Below are positions 8,843 through 18,409 of a stretch of DNA of 64,000 nt, piece after piece. Numbering within the stretch: position 1 is the stretch's first letter; every line of letters begins with the position of its first letter. Source of the stretch: Vulcanococcus sp. Clear-D1 (GTDB lineage: Bacteria > Cyanobacteriota > Cyanobacteriia > PCC-6307 > Cyanobiaceae); contig NZ_JACVZV010000024.1 of NCBI RefSeq assembly GCF_014654725.1, forward strand, positions 205,011-269,010, read 5' to 3'. Position numbers and translations under genes: made by a program. The notes beneath the pieces are model-generated. The model did no database searches and had not been told where the DNA came from. It saw only the letters and a program-made list of their open reading frames with translations.

Positions 8843-10036
8843 TCAGGCCTTGATCAACGTCCGACAAATCCTCTGGGCAGCTTCTCGCGCTCCGAACAGG
8901 TTGCGAGCCGCAGGGCCCAACTGGAGTGAGGCCAAGGCACCCATCAGGTGCACAGGCGTCTGCGGCCAACTCAGATCGACGTTGAGAACGGGCCAATCAT
9001 CAACCAGTTCCATCGGTCGTTGGTGCTGCAGTTGAGCGGCCAAGGGATGGTGACTGACACCGCCGTGATGACCAGTCGCCAGCCAGAGACGATCCGCTGA
9101 GAGTTCAGCGCCGCCGCCCTGCAGCTGGACGATCCAGCGACCGTGAAGCCAATTGGCAGCCTGGACTTGGGCGTGCTCCAGCAGTTCAAGCCTGCCGCTG
9201 TTCTGTTCCTGCGTGAGGGCATGAATTAATGGTGGAGTAACGGAGCCTCCATCGCGGGCACCTTGAATCGCCTGCAAGCGTTGACGCATACAGGTTTCGC
9301 GCTGGAACGCCTTGAGGTATTTCGGCCCCAGCCAGCCGGGATCGGCGTCAAAAGGTTTGATCCGTAAGTTGCGGCGGATCAGCAGCGTGACCCGCGCACC
9401 ACGCCTGATCGCACCAAGGCTGAGGTGTGCGCTGGTAAGGCCGCCACCCACGATCAGGATGTCCTGCCCCTTGAGATCGCCGCAAGCCTCAAGGTCCAAA
9501 TTCTGGCTGTGCTGCAAGGCCGGGCTCGGGTAGCCCCCGTCTGCCAGCCCGTTCAACCAGCAGGGCAACACAGGAGCTGTGGGTCCAGTGGCAACCACCA
9601 GATGACGTGCCTCCTGCTGGGATCCATCGCTGAACGTCAGTTCAAGCCGATCGCGAGAGGAGCGGCCGAGAACCACAGCCTCCACAGCCAGCGGCTCTAC
9701 GGCATCAGCCAGGCCGAACTCCTCGGCAACCTGCATGCAGAACGTGTTGAACAACCCGGTATGGGGTTGGCCGTAGGGCCCTTCCAGTTCACCGCTGCGA
9801 TGACATCCATAGGCGTAGCTGCGCAGGGCGTTCGGATTGGGATGAGGATGGTGCGGCGAGGGTGAGCGCAGCCAGGGTATCTCGAACTGCCGCATCTGCC
9901 GCTGCCAACGGTTCAGCCAGTGGCCACTCGGATCGAGGATGCGCAGGCGTCGGCGCCAGGCCGGTCGTTTCTGCAGCAGTTGGCAACAGAGGCTGAGCGC
10001 GTGAGGCCCGGCACCGGCAATCACCAGATCAGCCAT
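8843..10036 (-). CDS. FAD/NAD(P)-binding protein
   Basis: MADLVIAGAGPHALSLCCQLL and GQDILIVGGGLTSAHLSL dinucleotide motifs. Confidence 0.8.
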   Translation of the reverse strand: MADLVIAGAGPHALSLCCQLLQKRPAWRRRLRILDPSGHWLNRWQRQMRQFEIPWLRSPSPHHPHPNPNALRSYAYGCHRSGELEGPYGQPHTGLFNTFCMQVAEEFGLADAVEPLAVEAVVLGRSSRDRLELTFSDGSQQEARHLVVATGPTAPVLPCWLNGLADGGYPSPALQHSQNLDLEACGDLKGQDILIVGGGLTSAHLSLGAIRRGARVTLLIRRNLRIKPFDADPGWLGPKYLKAFQRETCMRQRLQAIQGARDGGSVTPPLIHALTQEQNSGRLELLEHAQVQAANWLHGRWIVQLQGGGAELSADRLWLATGHHGGVSHHPLAAQLQHQRPMELVDDWPVLNVDLSWPQTPVHLMGALASLQLGPAARNLFGAREAAQRICRTLIKA

Positions 10037-10439
10037 CCAGACAGGCCTCCTGGTGCTGGCAGCGGCTGCAGAGGCCATGAACCTCAAAGGTGTGAAACAG
10101 CGGCCTGAACCCTTGCAACAGCACGGCGCCAAGCCCCAAACCAGCGGTGCCCAGGGGACAGTGCGGCAAGGCCTGGATCGCGCCGCACTGCACGCAGATG
10201 AGGTGGTGGTCGTCTCGCTCCACGGGGGCGTAGAGGGTTTCGCCATTGGCGAGCTTGCGGGATCGGATCAGCCCGGCTTGCTGCAACAGCTTGAGACCGC
10301 GATACACCGTGGCCAGCCCGGTGGAGCGGTTGGTGGCCCTGAGGCGCTGATGCAGCGCCTGGGCGCTCAGCTCGCACTCAGCCTGTTGGAGCACATGAAG
10401 CAGGTGCTGCTGGCGGGGTTGGGTGATCGCGGAGCCCAT
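10029..10439 (-). CDS. zur: Fur-family regulator, probably Zur
   Basis: LRATNRSTGLATVYRGLKLLQQAGLI...HHLICVQCGAIQALPHCP...FEVHGLCSRCQ; adjoins zinc genes. Confidence 0.8.
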   Translation of the reverse strand: MGSAITQPRQQHLLHVLQQAECELSAQALHQRLRATNRSTGLATVYRGLKLLQQAGLIRSRKLANGETLYAPVERDDHHLICVQCGAIQALPHCPLGTAGLGLGAVLLQGFRPLFHTFEVHGLCSRCQHQEACLDG

Positions 10440-10473
10440 CGAGCCTGACCGGAACCTCAGGTCTTGCTAGAAC

Positions 10474-10486
10474 GAGAACCATTCTT
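10474..10486. promoter_or_regulatory. candidate Zur box
   Basis: GAGAACCATTCTT between zur and the COG0523 gene; similar to the sites at 12625 and 19453. Confidence 0.45.
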
Positions 10487-10521
10487 ACTCCCAGTCGGAC
10501 TGTGGTCCGGCTCCTCTGGCC

Positions 10522-11505
10522 ATGGCCTTCTCCAGCCCCGTTCCCGCCGCTGAGCGTTTACCGGTGACCGTGCTCACCGGCTACCTCGGGGCCGGGAAGA
10601 CCACCCTGCTCAACCGGATCCTCACCCACGAGCACGGGCTCAAGGTGGCGGTGATCGTGAACGAGTTCGGTGAGGTGGGCATCGACAACCAGTTGGTGGT
10701 GGATGCCGATGAAGAGATCTTTGAGATGAACAACGGCTGCATCTGCTGCACCGTTCGCGGTGATCTGATCCGGATCATCGGCAACCTGATGAAGCGGCGC
10801 GACCGTTTCGACCACCTGGTGATCGAAACCACCGGGCTAGCGGATCCAGCCCCTGTGATCCAGACCTTCTTTGTGGATGAAGACCTGCGCGATGAGCTGC
10901 GGCTCGATGCGGTGGTGACCCTGGTGGATCTGCTCCACGTCCAGCAACACTGGTTCAGCGAGGAAGTCCAGGAGCAGCTGGCGTTCGCCGATGTGCTCGT
11001 TCTCAACAAGGCCGATCTCGTGGATGACGCCGAACGGGAGCTGGTGGAGCAGCGGGTACGGGCGATCAACCCCATGGCCCGTCTGCTCACGAGCCACATG
11101 GCCAATGTGCCGATGGATCAGATCCTCGGTGTTGAGGCCTTTGAACTGGAGCGCGCCCTCAGTCTGGATCCAGGATTCCTGGCCGAGGAGCATGACCATG
11201 AGCACGATGCTGCCGTGAGCTCGGTGGCCTTGGTCGAGGAGCGACCCATGGACCTCGAAAAGCTCGGCCGTTGGATCTCTGATCTGGTGGGCAGCCGCGG
11301 ACCGGATCTGTTCCGGATGAAAGGCATCATCCAGCTGGCTGGTAAGGATGAGCGTTATGTGCTCCAGTCGGTGCACATGCTGATCGACGGTGACTTCGAT
11401 CGTCCCTGGCACGACGGTGAGCGGCGCCGCACCGAATTCGTGATCATCGGTCGCGATCTGGAACCCGATGGCCTGCGGGCCGGTTTCGCAGCCTGCGTGG
11501 CCTGA
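10522..11505 (+). CDS. COG0523 (CobW-family) GTPase/metallochaperone
   Basis: VTVLTGYLGAGKTTLLNRIL...NGCICCTVRGDL...ETTGLADP...LNKADL. Confidence 0.92.
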   Translation: MAFSSPVPAAERLPVTVLTGYLGAGKTTLLNRILTHEHGLKVAVIVNEFGEVGIDNQLVVDADEEIFEMNNGCICCTVRGDLIRIIGNLMKRRDRFDHLVIETTGLADPAPVIQTFFVDEDLRDELRLDAVVTLVDLLHVQQHWFSEEVQEQLAFADVLVLNKADLVDDAERELVEQRVRAINPMARLLTSHMANVPMDQILGVEAFELERALSLDPGFLAEEHDHEHDAAVSSVALVEERPMDLEKLGRWISDLVGSRGPDLFRMKGIIQLAGKDERYVLQSVHMLIDGDFDRPWHDGERRRTEFVIIGRDLEPDGLRAGFAACVA

Positions 11506-11512
11506 CTCAGCC

Positions 11513-12622
11513 ATGGCACAGGCGCCCTTGGTGAGCGAGCGGCTCTGCGGGGATCTGCAGCAACCGATCACGGCTCTGGCCTGGTCGGCCGATGGAGAGT
11601 TTCTGGCGATCGCCAGCGCCGGCGGCGAACTGCTCTTGCTCGATTTCCGCGCCGGCTGCGAGGAGCTGTTGCGGGGCGAGCACAACAGCAGCCTCGATGT
11701 GGTGGGCTTCAGCGACGACGGCCAGTTCCTGATGGCCGCCGGCCAGAGCGGTGAGCTGTTGCTGTGGGAGCTGGGCGGCACAGGAGTCAGGCCCCTGGCG
11801 ATGGGCCCCATGGCGCTGGGCGGTGGCTGGATCGATGCAGCGGCCTGGCAACCCGATGGGTTGTTGCTCGCGGTGGCCAGCGGACGGCAGGTCCGCCTCT
11901 GGGATGGAGCGCTGCGGCAATGGCGTGAAGACCCGCTTGCTCTGCCGGGCAGCGTGCAATCGCTGGCCTGGAGCCGCGACGGGGGGCAGTTGGCAGCGAG
12001 CTGCCAAGGGGAGCTGACCCTCTGGCGACCGGCAGAGGCGCCAGAGGGGGAACCACCGCTGCGAAACAGCATCGCGTCAGCTGGATTGGCGCTGAGCTTT
12101 TCCGGTCCTGGGCACCATCTGGCCTGCGGACTGCTGGATCGCTCGCTGTTGGTCTGGCCCGAGCACTGCCTTGGTCAACCCTGGCAGTTCAGTGGTTTTC
12201 CCGCCAAGGTGCGCCTGCTGGCCTGGAGCGACCGATCAGGACGGTTGGCTCCCCTGCTGGCAAGCGCTGCGGCCGACTCCGTGATCCTCTGGACGCAGAT
12301 CAACCAGGGCGCCAAGGCCTGGCGACCTGAGCCCTTGCTCTGTCATCAACGCCGGGTGAGCGGACTGGCCTTCGCTCCAGGCAGCACCTTTTTGGCCAGC
12401 GCCTCTGTGGACGGCACGGTGGCTCTTTGGAACGGAAAAGGGCACTTGCTTCAGGTGCTGGAAGGTCAGGGAGCCGGATTCAACAACCTCGGCTGGCGTG
12501 GCGATGGACGGCATCTGGCGGCTGGTGATGCCCAGGGGCGCTGGTGGCTGTGGCCGGTGACGACACCAGCGGCGGAGCGCTCCCATGCACGGGCCGGTGG
12601 CGGCTTCAAAGCCAATCCATAA
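11513..12622 (+). CDS. WD40-repeat protein
   Basis: repeated ALAWSADGEFLAIAS / LAWSRDGGQLAAS / LAFAPGSTFLASASVDGTVALWN. Confidence 0.85.
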   Translation: MAQAPLVSERLCGDLQQPITALAWSADGEFLAIASAGGELLLLDFRAGCEELLRGEHNSSLDVVGFSDDGQFLMAAGQSGELLLWELGGTGVRPLAMGPMALGGGWIDAAAWQPDGLLLAVASGRQVRLWDGALRQWREDPLALPGSVQSLAWSRDGGQLAASCQGELTLWRPAEAPEGEPPLRNSIASAGLALSFSGPGHHLACGLLDRSLLVWPEHCLGQPWQFSGFPAKVRLLAWSDRSGRLAPLLASAAADSVILWTQINQGAKAWRPEPLLCHQRRVSGLAFAPGSTFLASASVDGTVALWNGKGHLLQVLEGQGAGFNNLGWRGDGRHLAAGDAQGRWWLWPVTTPAAERSHARAGGGFKANP

Positions 12623-12624
12623 GA

Positions 12625-12639
12625 TGAGAACGATTATCG
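12625..12639. promoter_or_regulatory. candidate Zur box
   Basis: TGAGAACGATTATCG immediately upstream of znuA. Confidence 0.55.
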
Positions 12640-12641
12640 CT

Positions 12642-13622
12642 ATGGCGTTTCAGATGGTGATGGGTCTGCGGTTTTGGCGCCTGCCTGGCGCCCTGTTCCT
12701 GGCTGCATCTCTCGTGGCCTGTGGCGCTCCGCGACAGGCTGATCAGCCCTCCGAGACGACGGGCATCGAGGTGGTCACCACCTTCCTGCCGATCACCCTG
12801 TTCACCCGCGCCGTCGCCGGGGATTGCGCCACGGTCAAGGCGTTGGTCCCACCGACCACAGGCCCCCACGACTTTCAGGCCAAGCCAGGAGATCTGGCGG
12901 CGCTGCGCCAGGCCCGCGTGCTCGTGAAGAACGGGCTGGAGATGGAGAGCTTCCTCGACAAGCTGGTGGCCTCCGCCGGCAACAGCCAGCTGGCTGTGAT
13001 TGATTCCAGCCGCGGGATTGCCACCATCGACTCGCCCGAAGGCGAAGCGGAGCACGGCCATGAGCATGGAGAGGACGAGGGCCATGGACATGCCCATGGA
13101 GCGGTGAATCCCCACATCTGGCTCGATCCGCTGCGGGCTGTTCAGCAGGTGGAAACCATCCGCGATGGCCTTGTCAAAGCCGACCCCAGCTGCGCTGAGG
13201 GATACAAGCGCAATGCAGCGGCCTACACCGCAGAGCTGCGGGTGCTGAACGATGAACTCGCCACCGAACTGAAGCCTTATCGCGGCAAGACGTTCATTGC
13301 CTTCCACGATTTCGCCCCTTACTTCGCCCAGCGCTACAACCTCAAGGCTGATTTCCTGGTGGATGTGCCGGAGCTGAACCCCAGCCCGGCTGACCTCCAG
13401 CGGGTGGCCGCCGAGGTCAGGCAAACCCAGCTCAAGGCCCTGTTGAGCGAACCGCAGGAGGGTCAGCGCTCCTTCAACACCCTCGCCAAGGATCTGGGCA
13501 TCAAGATCAGCGTGTTCGACCCCCTCGAAACGGGTTCAGACCAGTCCGCCAGCGACCCTCAGACCTACTTTGTGGTCATGCGCCGCAATGTGGCCGATCT
13601 GATCCAGGCCTTTGGTGGCTGA
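12642..13622 (+). CDS. znuA: zinc ABC transporter substrate-binding protein
   Basis: lipobox LVACGAP, TTGPHDFQAKPGDL, His/Asp-rich HGHEHGEDEGHGHAHG, NPHIWLDP. Confidence 0.92.
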   Translation: MAFQMVMGLRFWRLPGALFLAASLVACGAPRQADQPSETTGIEVVTTFLPITLFTRAVAGDCATVKALVPPTTGPHDFQAKPGDLAALRQARVLVKNGLEMESFLDKLVASAGNSQLAVIDSSRGIATIDSPEGEAEHGHEHGEDEGHGHAHGAVNPHIWLDPLRAVQQVETIRDGLVKADPSCAEGYKRNAAAYTAELRVLNDELATELKPYRGKTFIAFHDFAPYFAQRYNLKADFLVDVPELNPSPADLQRVAAEVRQTQLKALLSEPQEGQRSFNTLAKDLGIKISVFDPLETGSDQSASDPQTYFVVMRRNVADLIQAFGG

Positions 13623-13628
13623 GTCCTG

Positions 13629-14399
13629 ATGCGTCAGCCCGTCCTGCAGGTCCAAGATCTCAGCGTTGAGCGGAGCGGCCGGCTTGCGGTGGAGGGCGTG
13701 ACCTTCGCCCTTTCCCCGGAAAGCGATACCGCCCTGGTGGGGCCCAATGGTGCCGGCAAAAGCACCCTCGTGGCCGCCTTGCTGGGGCTGGTGCCCCGGC
13801 GATCCGGTGCGGTGGAAATCCTTGGGCAGCCGCTAGGCATCGATGGGCAGCTGCCTCGAGCCGTCCGCGCCCAGATCGCTTATGTGCCCCAGACTCTGGC
13901 TCTGCAAGGGCGTTTCCCGCTCACCGTGGCGGAGTTCGTCGGCTTCGGCTTCGACCCCCCAGGGCTGCGCCTTCCCTGGAAGGATCAGCGCAACCGCCAT
14001 GTTGCGGTGCAACAGGCCCTGCAGCGCACCGGTTGCGAGGAACTGGGCCAGCGCTTGCTCAGTGAGCTCTCAGGCGGTCAACTCAAGCGGGTTCTCCTGG
14101 CGTTTTGTGTGGTGCGCCCCCGCCAGTTGTTGGTGTTGGATGAGGCCCAGGCGGGCCTGGATGCGCCCTCCAATGAGCAGTTCCAACAGCTGCTGTTCAA
14201 CTTGCGGCGTCAGGAAGGGTGGACGGTGCTGCAGATCTCCCATGATCTCGATATGGTGCGCCGCAGCTGTGATCAGGTGCTCTGCCTGAATCGGCGGTTG
14301 CGCTGCAGTGGCAGCCCCGATCACGCCCTCAGCCCCCAGAGCCTGAATGAGCTCTACGGGCCCCACATGATCACCTACCGGCATCAGCACCATGACTGA
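13629..14399 (+). CDS. znuC: zinc ABC transporter ATP-binding protein
   Basis: Walker A GPNGAGKST, signature LSGGQLKR, Walker B LLVLDEAQAGLD. Confidence 0.92.
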   Translation: MRQPVLQVQDLSVERSGRLAVEGVTFALSPESDTALVGPNGAGKSTLVAALLGLVPRRSGAVEILGQPLGIDGQLPRAVRAQIAYVPQTLALQGRFPLTVAEFVGFGFDPPGLRLPWKDQRNRHVAVQQALQRTGCEELGQRLLSELSGGQLKRVLLAFCVVRPRQLLVLDEAQAGLDAPSNEQFQQLLFNLRRQEGWTVLQISHDLDMVRRSCDQVLCLNRRLRCSGSPDHALSPQSLNELYGPHMITYRHQHHD

Positions 14400-15285
14400 C
14401 GCCGCCGCCCTGGCCTCCATCCTGGCCGAACCCTTCATGCAACGTGCCCTGGTGGGGGGGCTACTCACCGGCAGCCTGGGTGGTTTATTGGGCAGCTTTG
14501 CGGTCTTGCGCCAGCTGTCGTTCTTCAGCGATGCGCTTGGCCATTCGGCCTTGCTGGGAATCACCGTGGGCATCTTGCTGGGGATCAATCCCACCTTGGT
14601 GTTGATTCCGTTTGCCGTGGTCTTCGCCTTGCTGGTGCATCAACTGGTGCAACGCAGCGCCTTGCCCACCGATGCACTGCTGAACATTGTGTATTCGAGC
14701 TCGCTGGCGGCTGCTGTGCTTGCCCTGAGTCTGGTGGAGACCTATCGCGGTGGGATTCAACAGCTGCTGTTCGGCGACATTCTGGGCATCAGCTGGGTGG
14801 ATCTCGGCGTGATCGGTGGATTGCTTCTGGTTGCTTTGCTGTATCTGAGCCTGAGCCTTCGCGCTCAGGTTCTGCTCACGCTCAACACCGATCTCGCCGG
14901 GGCGATGGGTGTGCGCAGCGGCTGGCACCGCCTGGCCTTCATTGTTTTGCTGGCGGTGGTTGTGGCGGTCTCGATCAAAGCGGTGGGTGTCTTGCTGATC
15001 AGTGCATTTGTGGTGATTCCTGCTTGCGCAGGCCGCCTGCTCAGCCGTCGCTTTCCTGTTTATGTGGTCAGTTCAGCTCTTCTGGGAGGAGGGTGCGCCC
15101 TGGTGGGGTTACTGGGATCGGGTTTAACGAACCTGCCCTCAGGCCCGTGTGTGGTGATGGTGCAATTCCTGGGCTTTGTGGTGGCGTTGGTGATCAGTCA
15201 ATCGACGCGACGTTCCCCAGCAGTTGCCGGGCCAGGAGGGCGCCAAATTCTTGGTGGAGGCCCAGCCGCCCCGGAACCACACTGA
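14392..15285 (+). CDS. znuB: zinc ABC transporter permease
   Basis: ABC-3 family permease (MQRALVGGLLTGSLGGLLGSFAVLRQLSFFSDALGHSALLG). Confidence 0.92.
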   Translation: MTDAAALASILAEPFMQRALVGGLLTGSLGGLLGSFAVLRQLSFFSDALGHSALLGITVGILLGINPTLVLIPFAVVFALLVHQLVQRSALPTDALLNIVYSSSLAAAVLALSLVETYRGGIQQLLFGDILGISWVDLGVIGGLLLVALLYLSLSLRAQVLLTLNTDLAGAMGVRSGWHRLAFIVLLAVVVAVSIKAVGVLLISAFVVIPACAGRLLSRRFPVYVVSSALLGGGCALVGLLGSGLTNLPSGPCVVMVQFLGFVVALVISQSTRRSPAVAGPGGRQILGGGPAAPEPH

Positions 15286-16093
15286 CCTGATCCGCCGCTG
15301 CGGCGAGGGCTTCCATTTCAGATCGCGAGCGCGGTGGTGCCTGGGCGGCCACCACCAGCTGCAGAGGGCATTGCAGCAACCGAGCCTGTTGGAGCCACCA
15401 GGCTCGATCGACCGCTGGATCAAGGCCACCGCTCACAAAGGCCACGCTCGCGAAGCGAGCCCCCGGGCGGCGGGCCAGCTGTTGTTGCTCCCGAATCCGC
15501 TGTGGGGTCAACAGGTCAGGGTCCACCCAGACATGACGCCGCAACATCAGCTTGAGAACGGCTCGGCTGGTGTTGAGCCGGTACAGAGCCGGTCCAATCA
15601 GCGGTGCGGCGATCACCTGCTGCAGCCAGCTGAACTGTTGGGGCGGCCAGCCGGTCATGGTGGGAAGTGGCCCACGCCAGGTGGGGGCAACCGCCACCAG
15701 GCTCTGCCAACGAGCCGACCATTCAGCAGCCAGGCCCAGGGCGATGGATGCGCTGTGGCCGGCTGCCACCACGGTGATGCGACCTGGGTGTGTTGCACGC
15801 AGATAGGTCAACACCGCCCGGAGTGCAGAACGCAAGAAAGACGCGTCGTAGGTGATGGCTGGGCGATCGCTCTCACCGAAACCCGGCCAGTCAAAACTGA
15901 CGAGATGGCGTTGATCACCGACGGCCTTCGCCAAGGGCTTCCACTCGCCACGACTGGAGACGGTGCTCAGCGCCGGCAGCAGCAACCAGAGCGGTGCCGA
16001 TCGGGGCCCGGAACGCTCCAGGATGACCCCCAGGCGATGACCTCCCAGATCCAGCTGGAGGCGTTCGGCGGTTCCCCCGAATGCCGGTGTCAT
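15194..16093 (-). CDS. alpha/beta hydrolase
   Basis: VSFDWPGFGESDRP and VVAAGHSASIALGLA. Confidence 0.85.
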   Translation of the reverse strand: MTPAFGGTAERLQLDLGGHRLGVILERSGPRSAPLWLLLPALSTVSSRGEWKPLAKAVGDQRHLVSFDWPGFGESDRPAITYDASFLRSALRAVLTYLRATHPGRITVVAAGHSASIALGLAAEWSARWQSLVAVAPTWRGPLPTMTGWPPQQFSWLQQVIAAPLIGPALYRLNTSRAVLKLMLRRHVWVDPDLLTPQRIREQQQLARRPGARFASVAFVSGGLDPAVDRAWWLQQARLLQCPLQLVVAAQAPPRSRSEMEALAAAADQVSVVPGRLGLHQEFGALLARQLLGNVASID

Positions 16094-16800
16094 GCGAAGC
16101 CCCGACCGCGGGATCCAGGCTGTTGGCCCACGCTCCGGAAGGCGATCCGGTCGCTGCCTGGGTCGTAGAGGCTGTAGCGGAGCCCACCGCCGATGCCGAT
16201 CACCTTGCGCTGGGGCACCACCTGCTGAAGTTGCCGTTCACCGGCCAGATCGCGCACGGTGGACGCGATCCCCCCGCCCGCCAGCTCCACGCAGAACTGC
16301 TCGCCGCTGCGGGCGGTGAACAGGCGATTCACATCCATGCGGGTGAGGCGATCCAACAGCAACAGCGGTGAGCTCTCCGGCCCCAAACAATCGCCCACAT
16401 CGGCGGAGCTGCCATGCAGCAGGGCGCAATCCAGTTCGATGAAGCCGAACTGCAGGGCTGCCAGCCAGGCCAGATGCCCTGGATCCACGGCTTCTTGCAG
16501 GGCCTCCACGGCAGCCTGGCCGAACTGCTGACGCAGAGGGTCAGCCCGCCGTTCACCGCGATAGCCGCGTTCGGCGAGCAACTGGTCTTCCCACCAGCCG
16601 TAGATGCACTGAGGCGCCAGCTCACCTCGGCGGGGATCCTGCAGCCGATCCAGGAGAGCATTGGCATCCCGATCGGGACCAATCAGATCACCCAACACAA
16701 ACAGGGTGTCAACTCGACCCAGCTGGCGCAGATCCCGTTGAATCGCCTCGTAGAGCGCAAGGTCGCCCTGCAACCCGCTCACCAGTGCCCAGCGTGCCAT
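16090..16800 (-). CDS. metallophosphoesterase
   Basis: ALVSGLQGDLALYEAI...LFVLGDLIGPD; ATGA overlap with the upstream paralog. Confidence 0.75.
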   Translation of the reverse strand: MARWALVSGLQGDLALYEAIQRDLRQLGRVDTLFVLGDLIGPDRDANALLDRLQDPRRGELAPQCIYGWWEDQLLAERGYRGERRADPLRQQFGQAAVEALQEAVDPGHLAWLAALQFGFIELDCALLHGSSADVGDCLGPESSPLLLLDRLTRMDVNRLFTARSGEQFCVELAGGGIASTVRDLAGERQLQQVVPQRKVIGIGGGLRYSLYDPGSDRIAFRSVGQQPGSRGRGFA

Positions 16801-17618
16801 CAGCGTTCACACACGTGGCTGGCGTCATCGGCCCGCTCGGCGTACTCAAAGCCATGGCGCAGACGCCAGGCGAACACCGGCGGCAGTCCAACCTCAACGA
16901 TGGCCCTGCAGGTGCGCTCCACGTCGTAAGGCACTTCGCGGATCTCGACGTTGCCGGTGGCCTCGTCGTGAATGACATAGGTGGCGTGGGTGTTGCCGTG
17001 TCGCGGTTCACCCACGGAGCCGGCGTTGACGATGCGGCGCACGGGCAAGGCCATCTCACGCTCGGCGGCTGCCTGCGGATCCGCCGGCGTCTGCACCCGC
17101 ACGCGGATGACGCCATCGCGCAGCTCTCGCACGTAGGGGCGGTGGGTATGGCCGCAGAACAGGGTGTCGGCGTCGGCCGTCTGGACCCGTTCCAGAGCAG
17201 CAAAGGCGTCCATATCCGGCAGTAGGTATTCGTGCTGACTGTTGGGGCTGCCATGCACAAACAGCAGCCGATCGCGTCGCAAGGTCATCGGCAGGCTGGC
17301 GAGGAAGGCCTTGTTCTCCTCGCTCAGCTGCTCGGCCGTCCATTGATGGGCCTGATGACCGCGCCGTTCCGCCAACTGTGAGGGGTAGCTGCATTCACAG
17401 GCATTCAGCCCCTCGATGATGTCTTCATCCCAGCAGCCCTGACAGCTGGGGATGGAACGCTCCCGAACCAGGTTCACCACCTCATTGGGCTGGGGGCCGT
17501 AACCCACCAGATCCCCCAGACAGGTGATGGTGGTGATGGCCCGTTGATCGATGTCGCTCAGGACCGCTTCCAGGGCGGCCAGGTTGGCGTGCAGGCAGGA
17601 GATCACGGCGTGAGCCAT
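16800..17618 (-). CDS. calcineurin-like metallophosphoesterase
   Basis: HAVISCLHANLAALEAVLSDI...CLGDLVGYGPQPNEV...LFVHGSP...CGHTHRPY. Confidence 0.9.
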   Translation of the reverse strand: MAHAVISCLHANLAALEAVLSDIDQRAITTITCLGDLVGYGPQPNEVVNLVRERSIPSCQGCWDEDIIEGLNACECSYPSQLAERRGHQAHQWTAEQLSEENKAFLASLPMTLRRDRLLFVHGSPNSQHEYLLPDMDAFAALERVQTADADTLFCGHTHRPYVRELRDGVIRVRVQTPADPQAAAEREMALPVRRIVNAGSVGEPRHGNTHATYVIHDEATGNVEIREVPYDVERTCRAIVEVGLPPVFAWRLRHGFEYAERADDASHVCER

Positions 17619-17623
17619 GGCGA

Positions 17624-18409
17624 TCAGGCAGAACGAGTGGGTGGGGTGTGGCGTTGGCGCAGGGGAGCCTGTTGCAGCTCGAGCACGGCATCACTGAGCA
17701 GGCAGTCGCGCACGGTCGCCTCGATCGCCGCTGGGTCAAGGTCCCTCCCCTGAACCACCAGGCGCGAAAGGCGCTCCGGGCGACCGTCAGGTGGGGCGAG
17801 CGTTTGCAGGGGCAGGAACTGAGATCCCTCCTGGCTGACCATCCAGTTGCAGAAGAAGGCCCGGCCGTCCGGCAGGTTCATCAGGGCTTTGGCGCGGTAC
17901 ACATCGCCATAGGCCCCATTCACGAGTTCGAACCAGAAGCTGCTCAGGCTGTCGGGATCCCAGACGGTGGCGTTGAGGTTCAGGCTCCAGGCCTGCAGAT
18001 GGCTGAAGTCCAGCGTGTCCTGTCGGGGCAGCTCAGGGTCTCGACCGAAATGCAGATGGCGATCGGGGTTGAGATGCAGGGCTTGCAGCTGGGGCATGAC
18101 CCGCCGATCCACACCCGCCAGGCCTGGCTGCGCAGGGGGATGAAACTGAGGCAATTCGATCAGGGCGAGCAGGTCGGCGGGATGCGGGGCCAAGGCCTGA
18201 TCAAGGTCGCCCAGATCCAGCAGATCCGGACACTGGTCGCGCAGATAGGCCAGATCGAGACCACCGTCTCGGGCCTGAGCAAGGCCTTCATCGGGATACC
18301 CGGTGACCCGCAGATAACCACTGGGGCCGCGATAGCTCTGGATCTGACTGAGGATCCACGTGGTCTTGCCGCAGCCAGGCGGCCCGGAAAGGAGCACGGT
18401 GTGGCTCAT
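17624..18409 (-). CDS. CobW-associated P-loop protein
   Basis: VLLSGPPGCGKTTWI; coupled to the adjacent COG0523 gene. Confidence 0.7.
   Translation of the reverse strand: MSHTVLLSGPPGCGKTTWILSQIQSYRGPSGYLRVTGYPDEGLAQARDGGLDLAYLRDQCPDLLDLGDLDQALAPHPADLLALIELPQFHPPAQPGLAGVDRRVMPQLQALHLNPDRHLHFGRDPELPRQDTLDFSHLQAWSLNLNATVWDPDSLSSFWFELVNGAYGDVYRAKALMNLPDGRAFFCNWMVSQEGSQFLPLQTLAPPDGRPERLSRLVVQGRDLDPAAIEATVRDCLLSDAVLELQQAPLRQRHTPPTRSA

Noticed and set aside
15224-16168. 314-aa plus-strand ORF
   Set aside because: Antisense to the alpha/beta hydrolase, with no recognisable motif
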